Of a stretch of 64,000 bases of DNA, positions 1 through 9,232 are shown one piece after another. The translations under genes and the position numbers were made by a program. The stretch comes from Polaribacter reichenbachii (GTDB lineage Bacteria > Bacteroidota > Bacteroidia > Flavobacteriales > Flavobacteriaceae): positions 124,001 to 188,000 of the forward strand of contig NZ_CP019419.1 of assembly GCF_001975665.1 (NCBI RefSeq), given 5' to 3'. The notes beneath the pieces were generated by a model. That model made no database searches and was not told the origin of the DNA. It saw only the letters and a program-made list of their open reading frames with translations. Position 1 is the stretch's first letter, and every line of letters begins with the position of its first letter.

Positions 1-599
1 ACGCTACTTTAATTGCTGCTTTTTTAAACCTTTACGAGGTTACTTTAGATGAAAAATGGTTAGTTCAATCAAAAAAAATAATGGATTTTACATTATCAAA
101 CTTTTTTAATAAAGAGAATGGTATGTTCTATTTTACATCTAATAAAAACAACAACCTAATTTCTAGAAAAGTTAAGGTAATCGACAATGTTATAGCTTCA
201 TCAAACTCCATTTTAGCAAATAGTTTATTTAAACTTAGCCTTTATTATGCAGATGCAAACTACAATAATATTGCTCAACAAATGATGAGTAACCTATATA
301 CCGATGTTTTAGAAAGTCCTTCAGGTTATAGCAATTGGTTACACCTAATGACCAATTACACCAACCCTTTTTACGAGATAGCAACTGTTGGACAAGAAGC
401 ATTATTAAAAAACAATGACTTGCTAGATTTATATATTCCAAACGTAATTATTGCAGGAGACACTGCCACAAATAATACCATTCCATTATTAAAAGACAAG
501 TTTATTGAAGATGAAACTTACATCTATGTCTGTAATTTTGGAACTTGTAAATTGCCTCAAAAACAAATTAGCAAAGCCATTAAATTCATTAAAAAATAG
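1..599 (+). CDS. YyaL/DUF255 thioredoxin-domain protein, 3' part
   Basis: The reading frame is open to the left edge (first full codon at base 3), so this is the C-terminal ~200 residues of a longer gene. The remnant matches the end of the YyaL/SPATA20 family: an alpha-helical (alpha/alpha)6-barrel part with the edge motif AAFLNLYEVTLDEKWL, and a final segment, IYVCNFGTCKLP, that resembles the conserved IYVCxxxxCxxP family ending. The family normally has about 670-700 residues, with an N-terminal thioredoxin-like DUF255 domain that lies outside the window. Function is poorly defined. An ATG at 81 is internal and not the true start. Confidence 0.8.
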   Translation, partial: ATLIAAFLNLYEVTLDEKWLVQSKKIMDFTLSNFFNKENGMFYFTSNKNNNLISRKVKVIDNVIASSNSILANSLFKLSLYYADANYNNIAQQMMSNLYTDVLESPSGYSNWLHLMTNYTNPFYEIATVGQEALLKNNDLLDLYIPNVIIAGDTATNNTIPLLKDKFIEDETYIYVCNFGTCKLPQKQISKAIKFIKK

Positions 600-675
600 C
601 CTTTTATTAAAATTTCTTCATCCATCAATTTAAAACTTAACACACTTTAATTCAAAGATTTTTGATTGACAAAAT

Positions 676-722
676 AAAATGTTTAACTTATCTGTAAATA
701 AGTTAAACATTTTGTATCTTTG
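676..722 (+). promoter_or_regulatory. tetR promoter with 15-bp palindromic operator
   Basis: A perfect inverted repeat, AAAATGTTTAACTTA at 676-690 and its complement at 699-713, has an 8-base spacer. A Bacteroidota -7 box TATCTTTG follows at 715-722, with a -33-like TCTG at 691-694 (20-base spacing) inside the dyad. The arrangement is that of an autoregulatory TetR operator blocking the -33/-7 region. A second site with the same 28-base G-to-C spacing lies before the next operon (9184-9211). Confidence 0.75.
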
Positions 723-739
723 TTGTAAATAAATAAATT

Positions 740-1396
740 ATGGCTGCAGAAAATCAATTATCAAAAGAAAATATTATTTCCTCTTATATGGAATTTGTGT
801 TAGAAAACAATCATCAACCAAAATCTGTATTTAGTTTTGCTAAAGAAAATGATTTTGAAGAGAGTGATTTCTACAAGTTTTACACTTCTTTTGAAGCAAT
901 AGAAGAAGCTATATTTTCAGAATTTTTTCATCATACAATTCAAGTTTTAGCAAAAAGTGAGGATTATGAAAATTTTGATGCTAGAAACAAACTATTAAGT
1001 TTTTACTTTACTTTTTTCGAAATGTTAACAGCTAACAGAAGTTATGTTGTTTATGCTCTTGAAAACAGTAAAAAGGATTTTAAAAAATTAAAATCACTTA
1101 AAAAATTACGTCAAGATTTCATTACATATATCAACAATTTGGGAATTGAAAAACTAGATTTAAAGCAAGAAAAACTAGAAAAAATTCAGGATAAAACCAT
1201 TCAAGAATCTTCTTGGTTTCATTTATTAGTAACAATGAAATTTTGGTTAGATGACACCTCTGCATCCTTTGAAAAAACAGATCTTTTTATTGAAAAATCT
1301 ATCAATGCTCGTTTTGACTTAATGGATATAAAACCACTAAAAAGCATCATCGATTTTGGAAAATTCATCCTAAAAGAAAAAGTTAACTTTAATTAA
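740..1396 (+). CDS. TetR family transcriptional regulator
   Basis: A 218-residue protein with an N-terminal three-helix HTH (about residues 8-55, including the segment SVFSFAKENDFEESDFYKF) and a helical ligand-binding C-terminal domain of the type common in Bacteroidota TetR proteins. It is the first gene of a block of photolyase and redox genes, and the 30-odd-bp palindrome over its own promoter suggests autorepression. It has no recognisable ligand signature. The stop is only 6 bases before the next ATG, so it is cotranscribed with the ABC1 kinase gene. Inference: it is the local regulator of both photorepair operons, in the place that MerR-type LitR regulators hold in some other bacteria. 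Confidence 0.85.
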   Translation: MAAENQLSKENIISSYMEFVLENNHQPKSVFSFAKENDFEESDFYKFYTSFEAIEEAIFSEFFHHTIQVLAKSEDYENFDARNKLLSFYFTFFEMLTANRSYVVYALENSKKDFKKLKSLKKLRQDFITYINNLGIEKLDLKQEKLEKIQDKTIQESSWFHLLVTMKFWLDDTSASFEKTDLFIEKSINARFDLMDIKPLKSIIDFGKFILKEKVNFN

Positions 1397-1402
1397 AAGC
1401 CT

Positions 1403-2707
1403 ATGAAAACAATAGATTCTATACCAACTTCTAAAATACAAAGGGCTTCTAAATTGGTTACAACAGGAGCAAAAATTGGCGTGAATTACCTTAAATATTA
1501 TGGTGATAAAATGACCAAAACAGAAGATGAAGCCAAAGCAAAATTAAACGAAAATAATGCGGAAGATATTTATGATGGTTTAAAACAATTAAAAGGTAGT
1601 GCCTTAAAAGTTGCTCAAATGTTGAGTATGGAAAAAAGCATTTTACCACAGGCTTATGTAGAAAAATTTTCGCTCTCTCAGTTTTCTGTTCCTCCCCTAT
1701 CACCTGCTTTAGTTACCAAAACTTTTAAAAATTATTTTGGTAAAAATCCGAATGAAATTTATGATAAATTCAATTCAGTTTCTGTAAATGCTGCCAGTAT
1801 TGGTCAAGTACACAAAGCTGAAAAAGATGGCAAAAAATTGGCTGTTAAAATTCAATATCCTGGAGTTGCAGAAAGTATTGCATCAGATTTGGCTTTGGTA
1901 AAACCAATTGCCATTAAAATGTTTAATATTAAAGGAAAAGATTCTGATAAATATTTTAAAGAAGTAGAAAATAAATTAGTTGAAGAAACAAATTACGTTT
2001 TAGAAGTTGAGCAAAGCAAAGCCATTGTTGCAGCTTGTGCTCACATTCCTAATTTAAAATTCCCTAATTATTATGCTGATTTATCTTCGGATAGAATTAT
2101 AACTATGGATTGGATGAATGGTGTTCATTTATCTGAATTTTACACAGACAATCAAGAAGTTGCCAATAAATTAGGACAAGCTTTATGGGATTTTTATATG
2201 TTTCAAATCCATAAATTAAAGAAAGTGCACGCAGATCCACATCCTGGAAACTTTTTAATATCACCAGAAAACGAATTAATTGTAATTGATTTTGGCTGTA
2301 TGAAAACGATTCCAAATAGTTTTTATGTGCCTTATTTTGAATTGGCAAAACAAGAAAATATTTCTAATCCTACATATTTTGAAGAAAAATTATTTGAGTT
2401 AGAAATTTTACGCGAAGATGATTCTAAAGAAGAATTAGATTTTTTTAGAGCAATGTTCCACGAAATGTTAAGCTTATTTACGCAACCTTTTCAACAAGAA
2501 AAATTCGATTTTTCTGATGAAGTTTTCTTTGGCAAAATATCAGACTTAGGTCAGAAATATGCAAAAAGTACAGAGCTTAAAAATATGAATGGCAACAGAG
2601 GTTCTAAACATTTTATTTACATCAACAGAACATTTTTTGGGTTGTATAATTTAATGCACGATTTAAAAGCAAAAAATGTAATAATCAATAATTTTAATAA
2701 TTTATAA
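1403..2707 (+). CDS. ABC1/UbiB-type atypical protein kinase (AarF family)
   Basis: A 434-residue member of the ABC1/ADCK/UbiB family. Visible motifs are the family KxGQ-like segment KGSALKVAQ (residues 64-72, with V for G), the Ala-rich loop NAASIGQVH, the lysine in VKIQYPG, the catalytic-type loop HADPHPGNF and the metal-binding DFG in VIDFGCMK. Family members act in ubiquinone/isoprenoid metabolism or as lipid-linked ATPases; this organism would use menaquinone, so the substrate here is unknown. ABC1 kinases are often encoded beside photolyase clusters. The stop codon overlaps the next start (TAATG). Confidence 0.88.
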   Translation: MKTIDSIPTSKIQRASKLVTTGAKIGVNYLKYYGDKMTKTEDEAKAKLNENNAEDIYDGLKQLKGSALKVAQMLSMEKSILPQAYVEKFSLSQFSVPPLSPALVTKTFKNYFGKNPNEIYDKFNSVSVNAASIGQVHKAEKDGKKLAVKIQYPGVAESIASDLALVKPIAIKMFNIKGKDSDKYFKEVENKLVEETNYVLEVEQSKAIVAACAHIPNLKFPNYYADLSSDRIITMDWMNGVHLSEFYTDNQEVANKLGQALWDFYMFQIHKLKKVHADPHPGNFLISPENELIVIDFGCMKTIPNSFYVPYFELAKQENISNPTYFEEKLFELEILREDDSKEELDFFRAMFHEMLSLFTQPFQQEKFDFSDEVFFGKISDLGQKYAKSTELKNMNGNRGSKHFIYINRTFFGLYNLMHDLKAKNVIINNFNNL

Positions 2708-3336
2708 TGGCGTTTTTTAATTTTGATGACATCAATTCTTTAGAAAAAATTTATAAGATAAACCTTATAAACAGTTGCTCTGGCTTTAAATCTGCAAATT
2801 TAATTGGTTCAATTTCTAAAGATGGCAATACAAACGTAGCTGTATTTAGCTCTGTAACGCATTTGGGCTCAAATCCACCAACTTTAGGTTTTATTTTAAG
2901 ACCAACTACAGTTCCAAGAAATACACATCAAAATATAAAAGAGGTTGGTTATTTTACCATCAATCACATTTGGGAAGAAATTATTGAAGAAGCACATCAT
3001 ACTTCTGCAAAATATCCAAAAGAAATTTCTGAATTTGATATGACAAATTTAAAACCGGAATTTAAAGGCGAATTTAAAGCTCCTTTTGTAAAGAATGCGC
3101 CAGTACAAATGAATATGAAATTTGTAGAAGAAATTTATGTTCCTTCTAATGATATAATGTTGATTGTTGCGCAAATTCAGGAATTATATATCAATGATGA
3201 ATTGTTAGAAGAAGATGGTTTAATCAATTTATCTAAAGGAAATATTGCTGCAATAAATGGCTTAGATACGTATACAATTCCGAAGTTTAAAAAGCAACTT
3301 TCTTATCAAAGACCAAAATTAACAAACAGCTTATGA
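2707..3336 (+). CDS. Flavin reductase family protein (FMN-binding split barrel)
   Basis: A 209-residue protein with the split-barrel flavin reductase fold; the segment SGFKSANLIGSISKDG followed by NVAVFSSVTHLGSNPP is the typical FMN-phosphate-binding region. Such enzymes reduce or bind FMN using NAD(P)H. In a cluster of flavoprotein photoreceptors it could supply reduced flavin or act on a related chromophore; that is inference. It overlaps the preceding gene by one base and the following gene by four (ATGA), so translation is probably coupled. Confidence 0.85.
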   Translation: MAFFNFDDINSLEKIYKINLINSCSGFKSANLIGSISKDGNTNVAVFSSVTHLGSNPPTLGFILRPTTVPRNTHQNIKEVGYFTINHIWEEIIEEAHHTSAKYPKEISEFDMTNLKPEFKGEFKAPFVKNAPVQMNMKFVEEIYVPSNDIMLIVAQIQELYINDELLEEDGLINLSKGNIAAINGLDTYTIPKFKKQLSYQRPKLTNSL

Positions 3337-4754
3337 AAATTCTCGTAACAGGTGCAACTGGTTATATAGGTAAACGTTTAATTCCGTTATTATTAAACGA
3401 TAGCCATACCATTATATGCCCTGTTAGAGATAAAAAAAGAGCTGAAAATTATTACAAAGAACAAAAAAACATAGCGCTTTTTGAAGCTGATTTTTTAAAT
3501 ATAGAATCGTTAAAAAACATTCCTAAAGATATAGATGCTGCTTATTATTTAATTCATTCTATGTCTAATTCTGCAAAAGAATTTCACGTTTTAGAAGAAA
3601 AATGTGCCTTTAATTTTAAACGATTTGCAGAATCTACATCCATAAAACAAGTAATTTATTTAAGCGGAATTACAAATGACACAAAACTTTCTAAACACTT
3701 ATTATCAAGAAAAAATGTTGAAAACACTTTAGCTTCTAAAAAATATGCTTTAACCACTTTTAAAGCCGGAATTATTGTGGGTTCTGGGAGTTCATCTTTC
3801 GAAATTATTAGAGACTTGGTAGAAAAACTGCCAGCAATGATTGCACCTAAATGGTTAAATACCAAAACGCAACCTTTAGCCATAAGAGATGTTTTATCAT
3901 TCTTACACAAAGCTTTAGCTAAAAAAGAATTGTACAATACTTCTTACGATATTTTTGGCCCAGAAATTTTGACTTATAAAGAAATGCTCCTACAATTTGC
4001 AGCAGTTAGAAAACTAAAAAGATCGATTTTAACTGTACCTGTAATGACTGCAAAATTGTCTTCCTATTGGTTATATTTTGTAACCTCAACTTCATACAAA
4101 TTAGCATCTTCTTTAGTAAACTCAATGGGTGTAGAAGTTATTGGCAAGAAGAGTAACATCAATCAAATTCTCGACATCAACCCAATGTCTTACAAAAAAG
4201 CTGTACAGTTGGCTTTCAATAAAATTGAACAAAATAGCATTATTTCTAGCTGGAAAGATTCTTACATAAGTAGTGGAAAACTTAAAAATTACGTTGATGA
4301 ATTTATCAATGTTCCAAAATATGGATGTTTTAGAGATTTTAAGAAAAGAAATGTAAAAGACAAAGAGCGCGCTTTAAATAGAATTTGGGCAATTGGTGGA
4401 GAAACAGGCTGGTATTATGGCACTTTTCTTTGGAAAATTCGTGGTTTTTTCGATCAAATTTTTGGAGGCGCAGGTTTACGTAGAGGAAGAAGACATCCAA
4501 CAGAATTAAATGCTGGTGATGCTTTAGATTTTTGGCGCGTAATTTATGCAGATAAAGAAAAAGGCAAACTATTACTCTACGCAGAAATGATTTTACCAGG
4601 TGAAGCTTGGTTAGAATTTAAAATCGAAAAAGGAATTTTATACCAAACTGCCACTTTTAGACCGCGTGGTTTAGCAGGAAGATTGTATTGGTACGCAGTA
4701 ATGCCTTTTCATTGGTTTGTTTTTAACGGAATGATAAACAACATCAATAAATAA
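3333..4754 (+). CDS. NAD(P)-binding SDR protein with C-terminal DUF2867
   Basis: A 473-residue two-part protein. Residues 1-290 form an atypical extended SDR (NAD(P)-binding) domain that opens with the glycine motif TGATGYIG (residues 6-13) and contains a YLIHSM segment; residues about 340-470 are a DUF2867 domain with [17 protein letters not shown] and the LRRGRRHP motif, ending in [15 protein letters not shown]. This fusion is regularly found near photolyases in Bacteroidota and Proteobacteria. No substrate is known. It starts inside the preceding stop (ATGA), and the small DUF2256 gene follows after two bases. Confidence 0.85.
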   Translation: MKILVTGATGYIGKRLIPLLLNDSHTIICPVRDKKRAENYYKEQKNIALFEADFLNIESLKNIPKDIDAAYYLIHSMSNSAKEFHVLEEKCAFNFKRFAESTSIKQVIYLSGITNDTKLSKHLLSRKNVENTLASKKYALTTFKAGIIVGSGSSSFEIIRDLVEKLPAMIAPKWLNTKTQPLAIRDVLSFLHKALAKKELYNTSYDIFGPEILTYKEMLLQFAAVRKLKRSILTVPVMTAKLSSYWLYFVTSTSYKLASSLVNSMGVEVIGKKSNINQILDINPMSYKKAVQLAFNKIEQNSIISSWKDSYISSGKLKNYVDEFINVPKYGCFRDFKKRNVKDKERALNRIWAIGGETGWYYGTFLWKIRGFFDQIFGGAGLRRGRRHPTELNAGDALDFWRVIYADKEKGKLLLYAEMILPGEAWLEFKIEKGILYQTATFRPRGLAGRLYWYAVMPFHWFVFNGMINNINK

Positions 4755-4756
4755 TT

Positions 4757-4897
4757 TTGAAAAAAGAAAATCTTCCTTCTAAAGATTGCCCAGTTTGTAA
4801 CAGACCTTTTAACTGGCGCAAAAAGTGGGAAAAGAATTGGGAAAACGTTAAATATTGCAGCGAAAAATGCAGGAGAAACAAAACACAAATGGCTTAA
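4757..4897 (+). CDS. DUF2256 small zinc-finger-like protein (TTG start)
   Basis: A 46-residue protein with a TTG start two bases after the preceding stop. Its sequence has the DUF2256 pattern: [14 protein letters not shown] followed by [10 protein letters not shown], that is CxxC...CxxxC with a Trp/Arg/Lys-rich centre, probably a zinc-binding ribbon. DUF2256 genes are repeatedly found between SDR/DUF2867 and cryptochrome genes. Its 3' end overlaps the cryptochrome start at 4867 by 31 bases in another frame. It is easily missed because it lacks an ATG. The start is chosen because only this TTG gives the full N-terminus before the first CxxC. Confidence 0.85.
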   Translation: MKKENLPSKDCPVCNRPFNWRKKWEKNWENVKYCSEKCRRNKTQMA

Positions 4898-6177
4898 TAT
4901 GGTTTCGTAATAATTTACGAACAACTGATAATGTTTCTTTACAAAAAGCTATTAATCAAAATAAAAAAGTAATTGCTGTCTATTTTTTTGATCCAAAATA
5001 TTTTAGTGTTGATTTCTTCGGATTTAAAAAAACTGAGAAATTTAGAGCGCAATTTTTAATTGAAACTATCAGCAATTTAAAACAAAGTTTAACCCAATTA
5101 AATATTACACTCCTTACCTATTTTGATGCTCCAGAAAATAAAATTTCTGCTTTGTGTGATGAATTTTCTGTGGATGCTATCTACACTCAAAAAGAATGGA
5201 CTACAGAAGAAGTTGACACCAATAATACCATCAAAAAAAGCATAAAAAGTGATGTGAAACTTATTGAAGATTTCGATCAGTTTTTATATCATCCAGAAAC
5301 AGTTTCTAACAATTCTACTAATATTCCTGATGTTTTTACGCAATTCAGAAAAAAGCTAGAAAAGTATGTTCGCATTCAAGAAGTTGTATGTGTTAATCCA
5401 CTTTCTGAAACAAATAAAATTGAAAATACAACTGAAATTCCGAGTTTAAAAGATTTGGGTTTTTCTAATTTTGAAATGCATCCTAAAACTGCTTTTTCTT
5501 TTAAAGGTGGAGAAACTGAAGCTTTAAAAAGATTAAACTACTATTTGTTTGATAGCAAAAAAGTAAGCTTTTACAAAAAAAATAGAAATGGTTTAGTAGG
5601 TAAAGATTATTCTACAAAATTTTCTCCTTGGTTGGCAAATGGTAGTTTATCAGCAAAAACAATTTATCATCAAGTAAAAAAATACGAAACCAAATTTGGC
5701 AAAAATCAATCTACTTATTGGGTAATTTTTGAGTTGATTTGGCGAGATTATTTCAAATATATTTCTTTAAAATACAATACTAAAATTTTTAAAATTGGCG
5801 GAATTCTAGACAGAAATTATCATTGGAATACCGATAAAAACAGCATACAAAATTGGATAAATGGAGAAACCAAAGACGATTTTGTAAACGCAAATATGCT
5901 AGAACTGAAAAACACAGGCTGGATGAGCAACAGAGGCAGACAAAATGTGGCTTCTTATTTTGCTAAAGAATTACTACAAGATTGGCGAATTGGAGCAGCC
6001 TATTTTGAATCTATGTTATTAGATTATGATGTGCACAGCAATTATGGTAATTGGATGTATGTTGCTGGCGTTGGTAATGACCCAAGAGACAGAAAATTCA
6101 ACACACAATTACAAGCAGAACGTTATGATGCCAGCTATAAATTTAGAAATTTATGGTTAGAAAAAACTTTGTTTTAA
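4867..6177 (+). CDS. DASH-family cryptochrome
   Basis: A 436-residue cryptochrome/photolyase protein. The N-terminal photolyase alpha/beta domain starts with [14 protein letters not shown]; the C-terminal FAD domain has the DASH signatures [42 protein letters not shown] and [23 protein letters not shown] cryptochromes repair CPDs in single-stranded or looped DNA and may also signal; they bind FAD and usually an MTHF antenna. I place the start at ATG 4867; a TTG 12 bases upstream is in frame but would lengthen the overlap with DUF2256. The next ATG immediately follows its stop. Confidence 0.93.
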   Translation: MQEKQNTNGLIWFRNNLRTTDNVSLQKAINQNKKVIAVYFFDPKYFSVDFFGFKKTEKFRAQFLIETISNLKQSLTQLNITLLTYFDAPENKISALCDEFSVDAIYTQKEWTTEEVDTNNTIKKSIKSDVKLIEDFDQFLYHPETVSNNSTNIPDVFTQFRKKLEKYVRIQEVVCVNPLSETNKIENTTEIPSLKDLGFSNFEMHPKTAFSFKGGETEALKRLNYYLFDSKKVSFYKKNRNGLVGKDYSTKFSPWLANGSLSAKTIYHQVKKYETKFGKNQSTYWVIFELIWRDYFKYISLKYNTKIFKIGGILDRNYHWNTDKNSIQNWINGETKDDFVNANMLELKNTGWMSNRGRQNVASYFAKELLQDWRIGAAYFESMLLDYDVHSNYGNWMYVAGVGNDPRDRKFNTQLQAERYDASYKFRNLWLEKTLF

Positions 6178-7662
6178 ATGAATAATAAAGAAATACATAT
6201 TATTTTTCCTCATCAATTATTTAAAACTTCTGAAGTTCTAGATGTAGCTGATCACATCATTTTAGTTGAAGAATATTTGTTTTTTAATCAGTATAAATTT
6301 CATCAACAAAAAATTAGTTTTCATAGAGCTACAATGAAAGCTTATGAAAATTTTTTAATTGAATCTGGTAAAAAAGTTCAATACATAGAAGCCATAAACG
6401 AATTATCTGATATTAGAAAATTACTACCAAATCTAGAAAAAAAGGGTGTTACAAAAGTTCATTTTATAGACCCTACAGATAATTGGTTGCAGAAACACAT
6501 CCATCAAAAAAAAGGAAATTTAGAAATAGTTTGGTACAATAACCCTTTATTTATCAATACAAAAGAAGAATTAGCTAACTTTTTTAAACCATCAAAAAAG
6601 AAATATTTTCAAACTTCTTTTTACAAATCCGAAAGAAAAAAAAGAGATATTTTAATGGATGGAAAAAATCCTGCTGGTGGTAAATGGACGTTTGATGATG
6701 AAAACCGAAAAAAATATCCGAAAGGAAAAAATGCACCACATATTCAATTTCCTGCACAAAGCAAATATCATAAAGAAGCGATTGAATATGTAAACTTAAA
6801 TTTTGCTAATAATTATGGAAAATTTAGTGATTTTGTGGTGTATCCTGTTGATTTTAAATCCGCAGAAAAATGGTTGACTGATTTTTTTGAAATCCGTTTT
6901 CACGAATTTGGCAATTATGAAGATGCTATTGTTAAAGAAGAACATTTTTTAAATCACAGTTTGTTATCACCTTTAATTAATGTAGGCTTATTAAATCCGT
7001 TAGAAGTTATAGAAAAAGCAATTGAATTTGCTCATAAAAATGATATTCCTATCAATTCTACTGAAGGTTTTGTGCGTCAAATTTTAGGTTGGCGCGAATT
7101 TATTAGAGGCGTTTACGAAGCAAAAGGAACTGAAGAACGCACTAAAAATTTCTGGAAATTTTCTAGAAAAATTCCTAAATCGTTTTACAATGGCACAACA
7201 GGAATTTTACCTGTAGACAATGTTATTAAAAAAGTAAACAAAACTGCTTACGCACATCACATAGAACGTTTAATGATTTTAGGAAACTTTATGGTTTTGT
7301 GTGAGTTTGATCCTGATGAAGTGTACCAATGGTTTATGGAACTTTTTATTGATGCTTATGATTGGGTTATGGTGCCCAATGTATATGGAATGAGTTTGTT
7401 TGCAGATGGTGGTTTAATGAGCACAAAACCGTATATAAGCAGCAGTAATTATCTTATGAAAATGAGTAATTACAAAAAAGGTAGTTGGCAAGCTACTTGG
7501 GATGGTTTGTTTTGGACGTTTATGGACAAACACAGAACATTCTTTTTAAGCAACCCAAGATTAGGAATGCTAATTAGGACTTTCGACAAAATGGCACAAG
7601 ATAAAAAGGAAATACATTTTAATAATGCTGCCAAATTTTTTAAGCAATTAGACAATGAGTAA
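6178..7662 (+). CDS. PhrB/(6-4)-type photolyase-related protein lacking Fe-S cysteines
   Basis: A 494-residue member of the bacterial PhrB (FeS-BCP, prokaryotic (6-4) photolyase) family: N-terminal IHIIFPHQLF, then GFVRQILGWREFIRGVY (residues 297-313), AHHIERLMILGNF (359-371) and the conserved run FADGGLMSTKPYISS (408-422). Family members repair (6-4) photoproducts with FAD, a lumazine antenna and a [4Fe-4S] cluster. Here the usual cysteine-rich segment after the SSxxYxxxMSxY region reads NYKKGSWQATWDGLFW (431-446), and the only cysteine in the protein is C375. The cluster therefore appears absent. It directly abuts the DASH gene and overlaps the next gene by 8 bases. Confidence 0.88.
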   Translation: MNNKEIHIIFPHQLFKTSEVLDVADHIILVEEYLFFNQYKFHQQKISFHRATMKAYENFLIESGKKVQYIEAINELSDIRKLLPNLEKKGVTKVHFIDPTDNWLQKHIHQKKGNLEIVWYNNPLFINTKEELANFFKPSKKKYFQTSFYKSERKKRDILMDGKNPAGGKWTFDDENRKKYPKGKNAPHIQFPAQSKYHKEAIEYVNLNFANNYGKFSDFVVYPVDFKSAEKWLTDFFEIRFHEFGNYEDAIVKEEHFLNHSLLSPLINVGLLNPLEVIEKAIEFAHKNDIPINSTEGFVRQILGWREFIRGVYEAKGTEERTKNFWKFSRKIPKSFYNGTTGILPVDNVIKKVNKTAYAHHIERLMILGNFMVLCEFDPDEVYQWFMELFIDAYDWVMVPNVYGMSLFADGGLMSTKPYISSSNYLMKMSNYKKGSWQATWDGLFWTFMDKHRTFFLSNPRLGMLIRTFDKMAQDKKEIHFNNAAKFFKQLDNE

Positions 7663-9142
7663 CAGAGAAAAAATAAATATTGTTTGGTTAAAACGCGATT
7701 TACGTTTGCAAGATAATGAGGCAATTTACAATGCTTTACAGTCTAAAAAACGTGTTTTATGTATCTATGTTTTTGAGAATTCTTTAATTGATAATGCTCA
7801 TTACAGTAAACGTCATTGGGATTTTATAAAACAATCCATCATAGATCTTAATGAAGATTTAGAACAGTACAACACAAAAATTCTTGCGGTAAATTCAGAA
7901 GTAATTACGGTTTTTAATCAATTACAAAGTTATTTTAAAATAGATACTGTTTTTTCGCATCAAGAAACAGGATTATTAATTACTTATAATAGAGATAAAG
8001 ATTTTAAAAGATACTGCAGAAACAACAACATCAATTGGATAGAAAACAATAATAATGGTGTTTTAAGAGGATTATTAAACAGAGAAAATTGGTTTGAAAA
8101 ATGGGATGAATATATGAATTCGCCTGAGTTAAAATATACTTTTGATACAGAAAATTTAATCACTGTTGATGAAATAAAAGACTTAGAAAAAAGTTTTATT
8201 GTAACCAATTTACAAACCGAAAAACATCCGTATTTTCAAAAAGGAGGCACAAAAATGGCTTGGAGGTATGCCAATGGTTTTTTTAAAGAAAGGCATAAAA
8301 ACTATATGTACCATATTTCTAAACCAGCTTTATCTCGAGAAAGTTCTAGCAGGTTATCTCCTTATATAGCTTGGGGAAATGTTTCTATTCGTCAAATTTA
8401 TCAAAAAGCACAAGATATTATTACTGATGAAAACAAAAGACATTTAGGTGCATTTATTTCTAGATTAAGATGGCAGGCACATTTTATTCAAAAGTTTGAA
8501 ATGGAGCACACAATGGAAGAAGCAAGTGTAAATAAAGGCTATCATAAATTAAAGAAACATCTGTCTAAAGCCTATCAAAAAGCTTGGAAAGAAGGTCAAA
8601 CTGGATTCCCTTTAGTAGATGCGAGTATGCGTTGTTTGGTAGAAACTGGTTACTTAAATTTTAGAATGCGCTCTATGTTGGTTTCATTTTTTACACATAT
8701 TTTATGGCAACCTTGGCAAGATGCTACACATCATTTATCAAAACAATTTTTAGATTTTGAACCTGGTATACATTTTCCTCAATTACAAATGCAAGCTGCT
8801 GAAACAGGTATCAATAACATCAGAATTTACAATCCTATAAAAAATAGTTTAGAACACGATGCAGATGCCACTTTTATAAAAAAATGGGTACCAGAATTGG
8901 CAAATTTACCTTTGGCTTTTATTCACGAGCCTTATTTAATGACTCCTATGGATGAGCAATTCAATAATTTTAAATTGGGAGAAAATTACCCTTTTCCTAT
9001 TGTTGATGGCAAAACTGCCAGAAAAAAAGCAAGCGATGTTCTTTTTGCTATGCGAACAAATCCAGAGGTAATTTCAGAAAATTATAGGATTCTAAAAAAG
9101 CACACTTTATCCGACAGAAAAAGAATGCTAAACACAGATTAA
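7655..9142 (+). CDS. Cryptochrome/photolyase family protein, non-classical subgroup
   Basis: A 495-residue cryptochrome/photolyase homologue: NIVWLKRDLRLQDN at the N-terminus, then the FAD-domain motifs RLSPYIAWGNVSIRQIY (233-249), TGFPLVDASMRCL (316-328) and NFRMRSMLVSFF. At the position of the classical WQW motif (E. coli W382 and W384) it has Q378-M379-Q380 followed by AAETGINNIRIYNP. Thus the FAD-proximal Trp and the CPD-stacking Trp are both replaced, while Trp 311 and Trp 351/354 remain near the other triad positions. The QMQ variant belongs to a group of bacterial cryptochrome-like proteins of uncertain function. The ATG overlaps the preceding gene by 8 bases. Confidence 0.88.
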   Translation: MSNREKINIVWLKRDLRLQDNEAIYNALQSKKRVLCIYVFENSLIDNAHYSKRHWDFIKQSIIDLNEDLEQYNTKILAVNSEVITVFNQLQSYFKIDTVFSHQETGLLITYNRDKDFKRYCRNNNINWIENNNNGVLRGLLNRENWFEKWDEYMNSPELKYTFDTENLITVDEIKDLEKSFIVTNLQTEKHPYFQKGGTKMAWRYANGFFKERHKNYMYHISKPALSRESSSRLSPYIAWGNVSIRQIYQKAQDIITDENKRHLGAFISRLRWQAHFIQKFEMEHTMEEASVNKGYHKLKKHLSKAYQKAWKEGQTGFPLVDASMRCLVETGYLNFRMRSMLVSFFTHILWQPWQDATHHLSKQFLDFEPGIHFPQLQMQAAETGINNIRIYNPIKNSLEHDADATFIKKWVPELANLPLAFIHEPYLMTPMDEQFNNFKLGENYPFPIVDGKTARKKASDVLFAMRTNPEVISENYRILKKHTLSDRKRMLNTD

Positions 9143-9183
9143 CACAAAGTAATTGAACAAATTATAATGCTTTGTTAATTTTT

Positions 9184-9224
9184 GTTTAACTATTTGCTTA
9201 TTTTATTAAACATTATTATATTTG
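9184..9224 (+). promoter_or_regulatory. Promoter of second photorepair operon with second TetR-like operator
   Basis: A -33 TTTG (9193-9196), 20-base spacer and -7 TATATTTG (9217-9224) lie 8 bases before the ATG at 9233. Overlapping the promoter is a dyad GTTTAACT (from 9184) ... TTAAAC (to 9211). The distance from first G to last C is 28 bases, exactly as in the palindrome before tetR, and both sites end 5-6 bases before the -7 box. The match is strong in the outer half-sites and weak in the centre. Confidence 0.65.
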
Positions 9225-9232
9225 ATGTGTAA

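Noticed and set aside
4757-4897. Intergenic spacer or 5' extension of the cryptochrome
   Set aside because: The CxxC...CxxxC pattern with the family's Trp/Arg spacing is coding in a different frame from the cryptochrome.
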